From: Butyricicoccus sp. Marseille-Q5471
GTDB lineage: Bacteria; Bacillota; Clostridia; Oscillospirales; Butyricicoccaceae
Length of the DNA stretch: 64,000 bases
Direction of reading: 5' to 3'
Assembly (NCBI RefSeq): GCF_951230135.1
Contig: NZ_CATNVC010000010.1
Location: forward strand, 1-64,000
How positions within the stretch are numbered: position 1 is the stretch's first letter; each line of letters begins with the position of its first letter. This document shows positions 49,001 to 58,050 of the stretch, one piece after another. A program made the position numbers and the translations under genes. Under the pieces are notes generated by a model. The model did not search any database. It was not told the DNA's origin and saw only the letters and a list, made by a program, of their open reading frames with translations.

Positions 49001-51110
49001 CTTGAATGTAATATTCATTGCTATAATAGTTCTTTGATTTGTTATAGTCCGAATCCAAAAGACCAGTAAGATTAAGACCCGAAGAATAGGTGTCTCCAAT
49101 GCTGGTATAGAGCATGCCGTTCATATTATCGCTGTCATTATAAACTGTAGTTCTGTTGTCGCCGGAGCCGGTTGTATTAAAGCCATCCAGACTGGAGCCG
49201 AAGTATACCATATCATATTTTTCATTGATATCTTCGATTTTACCGATGAATTCCGCGGTGGACATATGAGTGATATTAATCGAGGTCACACCGCTGTCGC
49301 TCGGCAGCCAGTCCCGCACCATCGCTTCGGTCAGCATACCGTTGAGGCTCTTAGAAGTATTGCTGGTGCTTGTAATGGTCAGCGGCTCGATGTCCAGTAC
49401 ATCAATCGAGGTCTTCTTGTTCTGAATACGCTGACCGCGGTAGTTGATGATATACCGCATACAATTGCCCATCGTAACTTCGGCGGGCAATAGCTCTTCG
49501 GAGGGTTTGTCGCGCCGCAGGAAGTTCTCATACTTAATTTCATTCATTACCGAATAATAGCAATCGCCTTCTGCGGCGGATAGTGAACCGTCAAAAGCGG
49601 TGGGCAGGTGTTTGGTGATTAAAGCGGAACGAGAATTATCGGGTGCGAAGCTGTATACACTTCCCGCGACCATGGCCGAGGATTGAGAGCCGGCCAACGT
49701 GAGAACGAGCGCTTGCAGATTGGTCTGTGTTGCATTTTGCAGACGTTGGTCGAGCAGAACCGGAAGTCCGTCCCGCTGCACTGCAGTTTGCAGGCGTGTG
49801 CATACGGCCGTGGTCAGGTCGTTGCCGCCGGTATATGAATTGACAAGGGATGTCATGGGGGAGGTGGGGTCAAAACCTGCCGAGAGCACGAGCAAATCGG
49901 CGGTGGCGAGCTGATCCACGGTCACCTTGCCCGCAAGTAGATCCTGCGGGGTTACCGAAATCACCTGAATGGAAAAACGGTTGGTATCCGATTCGTCGAG
50001 CACATAGTTTAGAAACCAGTTATTATTGGAATATCCGCCGGTCACATAAATTTGGCTATATGCGACAGGGAATTTTTCATTGCCGGATGCACTGTAGGCA
50101 TAACTGCCTTTCCCATCCCCCACATAGACATAGCCGCTGATGGTCATGGTGAAATAACCGAAGCCATTGGCGACCGGCTCAAAGCCGGAGGATACTGCAC
50201 GATAGGGATGCGCCGCATCACGAACTGCGGAAGGAGCGGCAGTATCGGTAACATAGTAATATGCGGTATCTGCATCCAGTGAAAATCCAGTGTCACCAAG
50301 CGTGCCCTTGTATTCGTAGGCGGGGATGGTCTGCGTGTCAACACTGCCGGGAGTCATCGGTTCGGTCACTGTGATTGTCTCATACATGGCTTTGCCCATG
50401 TAACTGGCCTCGTTTGCTTCCAAATCAGACAAATCTAGCTGCGCAAACACAGGTTGATAATAATAGTAGGAGCCGTCAGTTGAAGTATCCGCAGCAGTAT
50501 AAACAAAATGCTGAATGCTCTGCTGATAGTCACCGGTAGCGCCGGGGAGCAGCGTCGGAGTACTGTTTTGATTGAAGGATCCCTGATTGGCGCCCTGATA
50601 GGAGAACGTGCCGGTAATCGGTTCGGCGGCATTCTCAGTGCGAGGCTGCCCGTCTTGATCCAGCAGTGCTATGGTCTGCGCACCGGCAGGGCGGGTGACC
50701 CAAGGCAGCGTCTCGGTATAACTGACGCTGCTTTTGAGTGGGGTATCGGTTCCGCTGCTCAGCAGACCGGCATCTCGAAGCGAGGTGAACAGCTTGTCGG
50801 CATAAGCCTTGCGCGCAGTGCTGCCCTCGGTGGAGGCGAGCACGGTTTGCCAATTCGCCGTCGGCTCCTGCCCCTTGACGTAGTAGCCGATGCTGCCGGT
50901 ACCTGCCTGCGGCGTGAGCTCTACAATGGTAAAGGGAGTGCCGGAGGAGGCTTTTTCGTTCTTGATGGTCTCGATGTGCTCAAGAGACTCATAGCTTGCA
51001 GCACCGGCCAGATTGGACTCTATCATCAGAGATGCACAAAGTGCGGCCACAAGAAGCAGCGCGGTCAGGCGTGTCGCGGCTTTTTTATGTTTCATACGGA
51101 GGTTCATCAT
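46050..51110 (-). CDS. Very large secreted protein at the end of the type IV pilus operon (DUF5057-like)
   Basis: 1,686 residues with an N-terminal signal peptide (ATRLTALLLVAALCASLMIE, cleavage near AGAAS). Two similar halves, around residues 340-720 and 1150-1560, each contain an open alpha/beta domain with segments such as LLVLSAGFDPTSPMTSLVNS and LILGFGDSYGF plus KAILFTHDTTS, recalling the DUF5057 family and glutamine-amidotransferase-like folds. An Ig-like repeat pair lies near residues 760-900 (TYSWYKNNGQPPVYTG, SLQWYQDGYRF). Calcium-type loops DKNGNGKLDT and DQNADGRYI are present. No sortase motif or C-terminal membrane anchor. Last gene of the pilus operon, so probably a pilus-tip or pilus-secreted adhesin. 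Confidence 0.8.
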   Translation of the reverse strand: MMNLRMKHKKAATRLTALLLVAALCASLMIESNLAGAASYESLEHIETIKNEKASSGTPFTIVELTPQAGTGSIGYYVKGQEPTANWQTVLASTEGSTARKAYADKLFTSLRDAGLLSSGTDTPLKSSVSYTETLPWVTRPAGAQTIALLDQDGQPRTENAAEPITGTFSYQGANQGSFNQNSTPTLLPGATGDYQQSIQHFVYTAADTSTDGSYYYYQPVFAQLDLSDLEANEASYMGKAMYETITVTEPMTPGSVDTQTIPAYEYKGTLGDTGFSLDADTAYYYVTDTAAPSAVRDAAHPYRAVSSGFEPVANGFGYFTMTISGYVYVGDGKGSYAYSASGNEKFPVAYSQIYVTGGYSNNNWFLNYVLDESDTNRFSIQVISVTPQDLLAGKVTVDQLATADLLVLSAGFDPTSPMTSLVNSYTGGNDLTTAVCTRLQTAVQRDGLPVLLDQRLQNATQTNLQALVLTLAGSQSSAMVAGSVYSFAPDNSRSALITKHLPTAFDGSLSAAEGDCYYSVMNEIKYENFLRRDKPSEELLPAEVTMGNCMRYIINYRGQRIQNKKTSIDVLDIEPLTITSTSNTSKSLNGMLTEAMVRDWLPSDSGVTSINITHMSTAEFIGKIEDINEKYDMVYFGSSLDGFNTTGSGDNRTTVYNDSDNMNGMLYTSIGDTYSSGLNLTGLLDSDYNKSKNYYSNEYYIQEASSTKFRFSGNDITYNKKSELMDFVTSGFPVIISSNLLSDGHQASQFSVTASGSYSYYGQVTLNAVSSSVPSGSGAVTYSWYKNNGQPPVYTGSDYSFTPSAGSYYCTATITVDGKTYTCKSNTVTVSSGGLSVSPTSGDYDYNWKYLLSVNAPQVTTSGIQFSSSVSPKSASLQWYQDGYRFSSNSTITVTEPGRYYCIVVNSYGALASRTYTVSSGWQVTQNTGGTSVTIPAAGNVVNSKRVDNCSIVYETLSGILSSTNVLSTTEAAQQKNIVLKYLNLSKPSIVFAKDTNGQELKPGEYQGALQTTLIDQNKRTLSYTFTIANPTDGTPASTRYFTSLFMDQNADGRYIASEELTDLQIVNASTGKAVASGELMAGVTYTLTRQLPESFSGIIPWRLEVIKVGSERTHTSQVGYTYLKPQANEMISINILQVTSYSEQTRRTFSLAESSTYSALFNDLRAKGVYDIQINTHTVSEMNIGQNRSGRAWTLSSAERTFDKNGNGKLDTTEELTAYLGSFDMLILGFGDSYGFKENGDGLNLTVANAVSNYIKSGKAILFTHDTTSNANLPQTYSYYPGSSSSGAQQINHGWYSAYYFNAILRNLVGLDRYGVVDSTYGFSKYSPIYKELGLSRGSGTVASGYSGASLDALVKAGYSIAYQPGSSRKTLLAQTQGYTTHNLSRYRTSSLLLPTSDGRYSGGGAQSFTKYVSQVNQGQITTFPYNLNGSSRLSVAQTHEQYYQLNMNSDDIVVWYSLADPGNGEKNNYTAHYNDALNNYYIYNKGNVTYSGAGHFDPDSAEEAKLFVNTMIAAYRAGAENPTVAFESSVGTAVDYFLLPMEYSSSNSYTGSVLVGSETTAADRAITFSISDPNLATNKSVAVEFYYADDSAPSVKLTEGVVVNAKKVTLPIYLNDRQAVEGTSLRSGVLYTAYLSDEVLQAFGGSSDSSLPLYVRVVTTIGDSIYDGSAKLELRKLGLLTLR

Positions 51111-51178
51111 ATACCTGCTCCTTTCTGTTCCTGCACGCAGGACAACACCGCATGATTGCGGCTTCGCTGTCTCTTGCC

Positions 51179-51700
51179 CTAGGTGCCGCCGACCAGTACG
51201 GTCGGGTGGTTGCGCAGTGCAATGGTTTGCGTTCCGGTATAGGATTTGGTCTGCCGCTGAAACGTAAGCTCCAGCGTGATTGATTTTGCCGTAGTAGCAT
51301 CGGTTGCAATGTTTGCAGAGAAGTCGGTTAAATGCTCGGCGAGCAAATCAGCGGCGGTCACAGTGCTTGCGGGATCGCCTGATCCGAAATAAAGGCACTG
51401 ATTTACGGAATCATACTGAAAAACGTAAAGAGTGCGGTCGCCTGAAGCTGCCGTTTGGATGACGGACAACGTGTCGGCTGCGTCATCCCATTCGATACTG
51501 TCATTGCAGTCGAGCAGATACGTCTGCAGCTGTGCCAGAGCAAGCTGAGATTCATATTGCAGGCGCAGTGTGTAATTGACGGAACTGTAAGTACGCGCAC
51601 CGGTGGACATAAATCCCATGGCCGCCAGTGCCAGAATGCCCATGATGGCAGAGCCGACAATCAGCTCCACCAGAGTAAAGCCCTTGTTGTGATGTTTCAT
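51179..51700 (-). CDS. Type IV pilin-like protein (minor pilin, PilW-type)
   Basis: 173 residues. Prepilin leader MKHHNKG then FTLVELIVGSAIMGILALAA: cleavage after Gly7, Glu5 of the mature chain present. The C-terminal globular domain ends in FQRQTKSYTGTQTIALRN and has a cysteine pair region around LLDCND/NQCLYFG. One of four pilin-like genes between pilO and the giant secreted protein, the usual place of minor pilins that start assembly and form the tip. Confidence 0.88.
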   Translation of the reverse strand: MKHHNKGFTLVELIVGSAIMGILALAAMGFMSTGARTYSSVNYTLRLQYESQLALAQLQTYLLDCNDSIEWDDAADTLSVIQTAASGDRTLYVFQYDSVNQCLYFGSGDPASTVTAADLLAEHLTDFSANIATDATTAKSITLELTFQRQTKSYTGTQTIALRNHPTVLVGGT

Positions 51701-51714
51701 ATCCCGGTACCCCC

Positions 51715-52227
51715 TTATCGGTTCATCCGGTGGTAACCGGTAGAAGGTGTGAGCGTGATAGAGCGACTGCCCACAGTGATTGCAGTGCAGTATTCATTGC
51801 CCGTCCAGAAGAAATCTTCCGAGCGATCTGCGGCCTTGCGCAGAGGGAGGAATGCACCGGTCTCCCGGTCAAACGCCAGACATAGGCTTTGCGTTTCTGA
51901 AATGGCAGGACTGACAGCTCCGGCGCTGAAGGTGAGGTCGAGATTGTCCGAGCCCAGCTTTTCTTCGCCGCGCGGCGAGCCGTCGGTATAGACTGCGCCA
52001 TAGTAGTCACCGTTCTTCACATACAATCGGAGATAGGGTGATTTTCCGCCGCTTAGAGTGGTGACCCGGCATTGCGAGAGCAGCGCATCAATGCTACTGA
52101 CACATTTACGGGCGCGGCTGGAAGAAACAGTGGAAATGGACATGCCTGCCGCCGTGGCGAGAATGCCCAGAATCGCGATGACCACAATCAGCTCGATCAG
52201 TGTAAATCCTTTGTAATTTTGCTTCAT
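51715..52227 (-). CDS. Type IV pilin-like protein (pseudopilin)
   Basis: 170 residues from the ATG of MKQNYKGFTLIEL with AAGGAGG at nine bases; an earlier GTG-type start at 52248 lacks support. Prepilin cleavage after Gly7, then FTLIELIVVIAILGILATAA with Glu5. The globular part includes RKCVSSIDALLSQCRVTTLS. 14 bases from the next pilin gene. Probable minor pilin. Confidence 0.88.
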   Translation of the reverse strand: MKQNYKGFTLIELIVVIAILGILATAAGMSISTVSSSRARKCVSSIDALLSQCRVTTLSGGKSPYLRLYVKNGDYYGAVYTDGSPRGEEKLGSDNLDLTFSAGAVSPAISETQSLCLAFDRETGAFLPLRKAADRSEDFFWTGNEYCTAITVGSRSITLTPSTGYHRMNR

Positions 52228-52253
52228 AGGCCATCGCCTCCTTTTCAATCAAG

Positions 52254-54317
52254 TTAGTTTTTGGACCAGTTTCGGAACGCAACCAGGCTGTCCAAACTCC
52301 AGTTACTGCTGCCGCCGCCGACGGTATTGCCGCCCTCGGTAACGCCGACGTTCAGGAAGTCGCTGAACTGCTGACCTGCCTCGTTTAGTCCGGTGAATGC
52401 ACCGATAACTTCTTCTTCGTTGGATACAACGGCATTGACCGAGCCGGTCATCGTGATGGTATTGCCGGAAATAATCAGTCCGCTGAAGTCGCGGTGCACG
52501 GTCACATTGCCGGTCGCGAGGATGACACGCACCGTGTCGGGCGTGTCGCTGTTGATGGTGTAATCGCCGCGCACGATGAGTGCGACTGGTTGAAAAACAC
52601 CGTTTTTATCCTGATAAAACCACGTTTTGCCTTCTGCAAGGTCGGCAAGTGCAGTGCCTTTCACCAGATAGTCATAGGGGTTGGTCGCTGTGGTGGTGCT
52701 GTTGTTCGCGGACAGGGTGACGCACAGCTGACCATACATTTTGCTGAGCTGAGAAGCGGTGGTCGTCAAGCTGTCGGCAGGAACGTACTCGCGCAGTGCG
52801 TAAGCATCGGTATCCGCATTTTTGACCAGCGTATAGCCAGAGGTCTGGGTGCTGCCGAGCGCGGTGGAAAGAGTGGTGTACATTTCCAAGTATTCGGTGA
52901 GTTGTGCCTGATTTTGGGTGAAGTAATCCTTAAAATGGCGGTTAGCATCCTCCACCGTGGGGAACTTCATAAAGTAGTAGTAAATCTTCTGATGGGCACC
53001 GTTTACACTGAGTATCACGGGTTGGGGCGTTACACCATAGGCGCGCAGCGCCGAGCCGGACCGCAGCGTGACCGTCGGCGCGGGTTCACTGGTGCCCAGC
53101 GGAAGCGGATTGCGGGCTACACCCTCCAGCTCGCTGACGGGAATGAGATACGCCTGCTGATTGCTCTTAACGGAAACGGATTCGCCCATAAGCACGCTGC
53201 CGTTGACGACGGAAGGACTTACCGAGCCGGTTACAAAGCTGTTGCCGGCCAGCATCAGACGTTTAGCATGAGAAAGGTCAAGCGTGGTATCACGGCCGTT
53301 GATGAGAATCGCACTGCTTTTCGTGGCGTCGGTCAGGCTGCTGCCAAAACCGTAGTAGCTGCCGTTTAAGTAGACGCTTGATTGCGTGCCGTCAAGCGTG
53401 AGGTCATCGGCCACGTAGGCCGTGCCTTGCAAATTGAGCGTGCCTGTCGAGTCCAGCACGATGCGGTTGGCCCATAAGTTTGCATTGTCTGCCACAGTGA
53501 AGCGGTAGCCATTGCGCGGGCCTGCATCCCGGATTGCAACATTGCCTCCGCAAATCAGCGTGCCGCCCTGAATGGTCAGTGAATTGCCGGCGGTGCTCAG
53601 GTCAATCCGTCCTGCGTAGGCACTGCCGGTGATGTCGAGCGTGCTGTTGCCAATGGTCTGCTCAAGCGACTCCTTGGCGATAACGGCAAACTGAGGCAGG
53701 CCGGAAATGCTGTATTCCGAGAACAGGTAGTAGAAATCCGGCATACGGATGATGATGTCGCTGGTAACTGTTTCGGTCAGATCGTTATGACTGCAGGAGA
53801 CACTGACGTTTTTCAGCGTGATGACGCCGCCTGAATAGCGCGCGTCCCGCACGCCGGAGGTATCCACCGTGGCATCGGCCGGAGCGGTCAGAAAAGTGCT
53901 TAGCACGTTGGGGTTGTAGGTGTAGATGCCACCGCCGACCGGCGCGAACAGCGCGCTGCCACCGGCGTTTTTCCAACTCCAAACCGCTTTACGAAACTGC
54001 TCCTGAAACTGGGTGGTCATATCGGTGGTAGCGTAATAATGGCTGTAATTTACAAGCGCATCCTGATACGCGGCAGCGATGGATTCGGTTACCACCTGCT
54101 GTACACCGGCTTGAATCTCAGTCATGGCAGAGGCGGCATCATAAAAGGTTTCCTTGCCCTGACGCTCCGTGACCTTCATCAGGAAGCCGGTGTAGGACAT
54201 GTACAGCAGGGTAGCGCCCAGAATGGATACGAACAGCATGCACACCAGCACGGTGACGATGCCGGAACCCCGGTTGTCACGCAGGGCATTCAGGCGCTCT
54301 TTCCAGTTTCGGAACAT
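52254..54317 (-). CDS. PilX-like pilus protein with large repetitive beta domain
   Basis: 687 residues from the ATG of MFRNWKERLNAL with GGAGG upstream. Instead of a canonical Gly-Phe site it has NRGSGIVTVLVCMLFVSILG, the PilX-type N-terminal helix. Residues ~190-400 repeat short beta strands (STLDITGSAYAGRIDLS, NSLTIQGGTLICGGNVAI, TLNLQGTAYVADDLTLDG) in a right-handed beta-solenoid-like pattern, and more follow near the end (FSGLIISGNTITMTGSVN). Much larger than normal minor pilins. Likely a tip-proximal or surface-exposed pilus subunit. Confidence 0.82.
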   Translation of the reverse strand: MFRNWKERLNALRDNRGSGIVTVLVCMLFVSILGATLLYMSYTGFLMKVTERQGKETFYDAASAMTEIQAGVQQVVTESIAAAYQDALVNYSHYYATTDMTTQFQEQFRKAVWSWKNAGGSALFAPVGGGIYTYNPNVLSTFLTAPADATVDTSGVRDARYSGGVITLKNVSVSCSHNDLTETVTSDIIIRMPDFYYLFSEYSISGLPQFAVIAKESLEQTIGNSTLDITGSAYAGRIDLSTAGNSLTIQGGTLICGGNVAIRDAGPRNGYRFTVADNANLWANRIVLDSTGTLNLQGTAYVADDLTLDGTQSSVYLNGSYYGFGSSLTDATKSSAILINGRDTTLDLSHAKRLMLAGNSFVTGSVSPSVVNGSVLMGESVSVKSNQQAYLIPVSELEGVARNPLPLGTSEPAPTVTLRSGSALRAYGVTPQPVILSVNGAHQKIYYYFMKFPTVEDANRHFKDYFTQNQAQLTEYLEMYTTLSTALGSTQTSGYTLVKNADTDAYALREYVPADSLTTTASQLSKMYGQLCVTLSANNSTTTATNPYDYLVKGTALADLAEGKTWFYQDKNGVFQPVALIVRGDYTINSDTPDTVRVILATGNVTVHRDFSGLIISGNTITMTGSVNAVVSNEEEVIGAFTGLNEAGQQFSDFLNVGVTEGGNTVGGGSSNWSLDSLVAFRNWSKN

Positions 54318-54351
54318 ATGCCGTTCCTCCTTTCTCAAAATCGGGACGCCG

Positions 54352-55572
54352 TTACTGCAGCTTGGTGGTATGGAAAGAATAAATCGGATCTCCGCTGAAA
54401 TCGCTTCCGGCAGGATAGAGATCCACGGTCACCTGATACAGACGGTTGCGCGAGGTCTTGTCTACCAACGTGCCAGACAGGTTGCCGGTGTAGCTGACAT
54501 AGGTACTGCGGTAGATATTGAATCGCACGGTCGCAATGCTTGTTTCATCATCCAGCTTGACTGCGGCATTGGACAGGATAGTCGCACCGGCATTCGGTGC
54601 GCAGGTCTGACGCAGGTCAATCTGCGCACGGTATTGGTTTTCTGCACCGGCCAGTTCGGTATCACTGAGCGAAGGGTCGCGCTGCTTGACGAGAAACAGG
54701 GTGAAGGGAATGTTGCTTCGGTTGTACACGGTAATCAGGTCTGCGGTTTGGCCGCGCTGTGTGTACCACGGATAGTACAGCAGATAGATGTCCGGAGTTT
54801 TGCCGCCGGACAGATCGAAACCCTGCGGGAAGAGGGACATATGCGTGTCCGCTTCCTCAAAAGATCCACGCACGGTTTCGGTGGCATCCAACAGTCCGCC
54901 GCCCGCATCGTACAGGTGCTTTTCATAAGTATAGCGGTATTGATATCGGTAGGTAAGTTCCGCAGACAGCTTGCCGTCCGTCTCGGTTGTATCCAGTATG
55001 ATTTCACGCGAGATAACTGCACTACCACGGTTGTAGGAGCCGTCAATGGTCAGCAGGTGCTGCTCAAAAGCGTCCCAAGAGCGGGTGTCGACATCGTCGC
55101 TGCCGTGCACGATGGGCTGCGCATATACCGCATCCATCGCGGAGTAGTTGGTCACCGGAATATCATTGATTGCGGCATAGCCGCTGTCTGCGCTGAGCGT
55201 GGCCATAGCGCTGAATTCAGTAGAACCGGAGGTGATACCGGTCACGCCGATGTGATAGGAGTCCGCGCGGTAGCTTTGCGTGTTTGCGTCGGCGGTGTAA
55301 CCGGTTCCGTCATAGGTGTAAAAACCGGCGCTGACACCGTGCAGCGCGTCGCTTGGATTATTCAGCAGGTCACTTAAGCTGGCGGCTTCGATGGATTCCG
55401 CAACATTTTGCGCGGCCAGCGTAGCGTCGCCCAGTTTGCGGCTGCGGGCGGCCGTACCGGCAGAGGTAACAAAGGTTTGCAGCAGCGGAGTCACGACGAT
55501 GCCGAGAATCACGATGGCAATGAGAAGCTCTACCAGAGAAAATCCCTGATTGCTGCTATTTTTGCGCTTCAA
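54352..55572 (-). CDS. Type IV pilin-like protein (PilV-type, large)
   Basis: 406 residues from a TTG (55572) with AAGGAGG eight bases upstream; a start at 55599 is less likely. Prepilin motif MKRKNSSNQG then FSLVELLIAIVILGIVVTPL. The ectodomain is long and beta-rich, with SFEEADTHMSLFPQGFDLSG and AENQYRAQIDLRQTCAPNAG. Its place, between pilO and the PilX-like gene, fits a minor pilin in the priming complex. Confidence 0.87.
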   Translation of the reverse strand: MKRKNSSNQGFSLVELLIAIVILGIVVTPLLQTFVTSAGTAARSRKLGDATLAAQNVAESIEAASLSDLLNNPSDALHGVSAGFYTYDGTGYTADANTQSYRADSYHIGVTGITSGSTEFSAMATLSADSGYAAINDIPVTNYSAMDAVYAQPIVHGSDDVDTRSWDAFEQHLLTIDGSYNRGSAVISREIILDTTETDGKLSAELTYRYQYRYTYEKHLYDAGGGLLDATETVRGSFEEADTHMSLFPQGFDLSGGKTPDIYLLYYPWYTQRGQTADLITVYNRSNIPFTLFLVKQRDPSLSDTELAGAENQYRAQIDLRQTCAPNAGATILSNAAVKLDDETSIATVRFNIYRSTYVSYTGNLSGTLVDKTSRNRLYQVTVDLYPAGSDFSGDPIYSFHTTKLQ

Positions 55573-55605
55573 GGCCGCCGCCTCCTTCCTGCGAGTCATT
55601 CAGAA

Positions 55606-56262
55606 TCAGGTTGTGCCGAACAAATCGGAGACACCCTTGCTGGTTTTGGGCATGATGGCAGGCTCATAAACCGCACCGTCCCAATTAATATAGTACTTGG
55701 AAATGCTAAAGCTGCCGGACAGGCCGCCGGTCTCGGCGTTATAGCTGAGAGAAACAGAGTCCAGTGCGGTGCGCTGCCTGCTGTCGTACAGATATTGGAT
55801 GCCCTGCTTGAGCTGAGGATAGTTGAGCGTGCAGGTCATGACCACGCCTGTGCGGTAGGCAGATAAATCCGCCCGTTTCAGTTCACCATCCTGCTCAACA
55901 TCACAGGGAAATTCGAGTAGCAGTCCGGGCTCGTCGAAGGACACACTGTCCATCGTCAGGCCGACCTTCTTTTCCATGTCCAACAGGTAAACCAGAAAGT
56001 CTTCGTTTTCAATGTCCGCAGGGTAGTGCGTCAGCTGCTCGGCGATAGCCGTGCGGGAGTCCTCAATGCCCTGCTCGTAGGTGGCGAGGTTCAGGTATTG
56101 CTCCTCCAATGCGGCGAGCTGTGGCTCCAGCTCGCTGATCGCGGTATGAACTTCCGCCGATTTCTCCTGATAGTGGGTGAACATTGTGAAATACAGCAGC
56201 AGAAAAATAAGCAGGCCAGCCAGTATGAGCAGCAGCTTAATATCGCGTTTGGAAATCTTCAT
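55606..56262 (-). CDS. pilO: Pilus inner-membrane assembly protein PilO-like
   Basis: 218 residues. One N-terminal membrane helix (LLLILAGLLIFLLLYFTMF), then a coiled coil (EVHTAISELEPQLAALEEQY) and a ferredoxin-like C-terminal domain, the PilO/GspM layout. With PilM-PilN it forms the alignment complex linking the motor to the pilin platform. 15 bases downstream of the PilM-PilN gene. Confidence 0.8.
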   Translation of the reverse strand: MKISKRDIKLLLILAGLLIFLLLYFTMFTHYQEKSAEVHTAISELEPQLAALEEQYLNLATYEQGIEDSRTAIAEQLTHYPADIENEDFLVYLLDMEKKVGLTMDSVSFDEPGLLLEFPCDVEQDGELKRADLSAYRTGVVMTCTLNYPQLKQGIQYLYDSRQRTALDSVSLSYNAETGGLSGSFSISKYYINWDGAVYEPAIMPKTSKGVSDLFGTT

Positions 56263-56277
56263 GTGTTGCTTCCTCCC

Positions 56278-57963
56278 TTATTCCGCAGGTGCTGCCGGCG
56301 TTTCAGCGTTCGGCTCTGCTGCGTTCTGCGTTTCCGCGGTTCCCCCGGCGGCGGCCTGTTCTGCCGCGGCTTGTGCGGCGGCGGCTTCGGCAGCGGCTGC
56401 CTCGGCGGCGGCATAGCCGCAGGTAAGAGTGAATGAGGCCGTGGTCAATCCGGTATCGTCGGCAGACTCGGTGATGGTGCCGACTGTGATATTGGAGATG
56501 CTTTCAAAGGTGCGCATCTGGTCGATGACCACAGCGGCCTCCTCCATACCGGGGGTGGTGACGTTCATCGTCACGCCATCCGCACCGCACACGGCGGAGA
56601 GCAGCTGGATGCTCGAGGGCATCTTACGCTCCATTTCCTCCAAAAAGTCGACCAGTTCGGCGTTCGGCGTTTCAGAATACCCGTTTACCACGGAGAAGTT
56701 ATCGGAAAACTGCTGATATTCGAGATAAGTATTATAGGTCTCGGATACGTGAGACAGCTCGCTCATGCGCTGCTGAATTTTATCCTGTCGGTTGACGGCG
56801 AGCAGATAGCCGACCACGGAAGCGATGGACATGCCTACCGCAACGACAACGCACAATCCGCAGATGACAATGCCGGAGGTCAGCGAATCGTTCTCGGCTT
56901 TCCCCTTTCCGGCACGTCTGCGCTGACGCAGTTCCTCGGGCAGTAAATCAAGGGGGGACACCAGACTGCCGATGCAGGAAATATAGGCGGACACACCCTC
57001 AATGGAATTTGCCACAAATTCTACGCCGGATACCTCGGTCAACAGCATGGTCTCTTCGCCCAATTCTTCAGCAACCATGCGCTGCAGTCCTGCAATTTGT
57101 GAGCATACGCCCATCAGCACGACTTGCTCGGCGGTTTCGTTCACGCGGCCGGACTTGAAAAAGTCAGCACTGCGGGCGATACCGCCAACCAGACGGCTCA
57201 GGCAGTCCGTGCGGTCTTCCTCGGAGAGCAGGGAAGAGAGCCAGTTCTCATCAGAGGTCTGCTCCAGTGTGCTCAAGTACTCTTCATCCGGCCGTCCGGC
57301 GGCGTGCAGCGCGGCAGTCACCAAATCATGGCCGCCGAAGCTGAAGCTGCGCTGCAGCAAAAGCAGACCGTTCTGCATGAAGGTGACCATGGTGTGCGTC
57401 AGCCCCACATCCACATACATAACAACCTTGGTGCTCGGCACACCGCGCAGTACCTGATACTGGCTGTTGCCGCAGTAGTCGATGGCGCTCAGAATAAGGT
57501 CGGCCTGCTCGGCCAGACGCATGTAGCCTACGAGCAGCGGCTTAGGCGCCGCCATGACGAGCACACGGCAGCCGGGTTCGGGTTCGCCGGTGCGTTCGAG
57601 CAGGTTGTAAGCCACCTGATAGTTGCTCATGTCCACAGGGAAGTAGTCCTGCGCGTTGGTCTCCACCACGGATTTCAGGCGGTTATCCTTCACGGGTGGC
57701 AGCGTAACTTCGCGGCTGGCAACCTTGGAGGAGGACAGTGTGAAGGTCACGTTTTTCACATCGGAAGCACCGTGTTCGGCCAGTTCCGCGCGCAGACGTT
57801 CAGCCAACGCTTTGGGATCGACAATCTGTCCGTCGCTGACGGTCTGACTGGGCGTTTGAAACAGGAAGCTGTCCTGAATCTGATAATTTTTGCCCTTTTT
57901 GATGGAGCAGCACACCTTGACCAGGTGATCGCCCACCTCAATATTCAATACTTTTGCGGCCAT
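56278..57963 (-). CDS. pilM: PilM-PilN fusion protein
   Basis: 561 residues from the ATG of MAAKVLNIEVGDHLVK. Residues 1-345 are the actin-like PilM (SSSKVASREVTLPPVK, YVDVGLTHTMVTFMQNG, SFGGHDLVTAALHAAG). A membrane helix (IVICGLCVVVAVGMSIASVV) at about 370-400 is followed by a coiled coil and PilN-like domain (DFLEEMERKMPSSIQLLSAV). The tail of ~45 residues is Ala/Glu/Pro-rich. In most bacteria PilM and PilN are separate and joined through the PilN N-terminal peptide; here they are one chain, followed by a separate PilO. Confidence 0.85.
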   Translation of the reverse strand: MAAKVLNIEVGDHLVKVCCSIKKGKNYQIQDSFLFQTPSQTVSDGQIVDPKALAERLRAELAEHGASDVKNVTFTLSSSKVASREVTLPPVKDNRLKSVVETNAQDYFPVDMSNYQVAYNLLERTGEPEPGCRVLVMAAPKPLLVGYMRLAEQADLILSAIDYCGNSQYQVLRGVPSTKVVMYVDVGLTHTMVTFMQNGLLLLQRSFSFGGHDLVTAALHAAGRPDEEYLSTLEQTSDENWLSSLLSEEDRTDCLSRLVGGIARSADFFKSGRVNETAEQVVLMGVCSQIAGLQRMVAEELGEETMLLTEVSGVEFVANSIEGVSAYISCIGSLVSPLDLLPEELRQRRRAGKGKAENDSLTSGIVICGLCVVVAVGMSIASVVGYLLAVNRQDKIQQRMSELSHVSETYNTYLEYQQFSDNFSVVNGYSETPNAELVDFLEEMERKMPSSIQLLSAVCGADGVTMNVTTPGMEEAAVVIDQMRTFESISNITVGTITESADDTGLTTASFTLTCGYAAAEAAAAEAAAAQAAAEQAAAGGTAETQNAAEPNAETPAAPAE

Positions 57964-58050
57964 AGCGGAAATGGTCTCCCCTCTGTCGTGGAATATGTTT
58001 ATCAATGAAGCTCAAATGAGCGGGATTGCAAAGTTAAATGCGGTGAAAGG

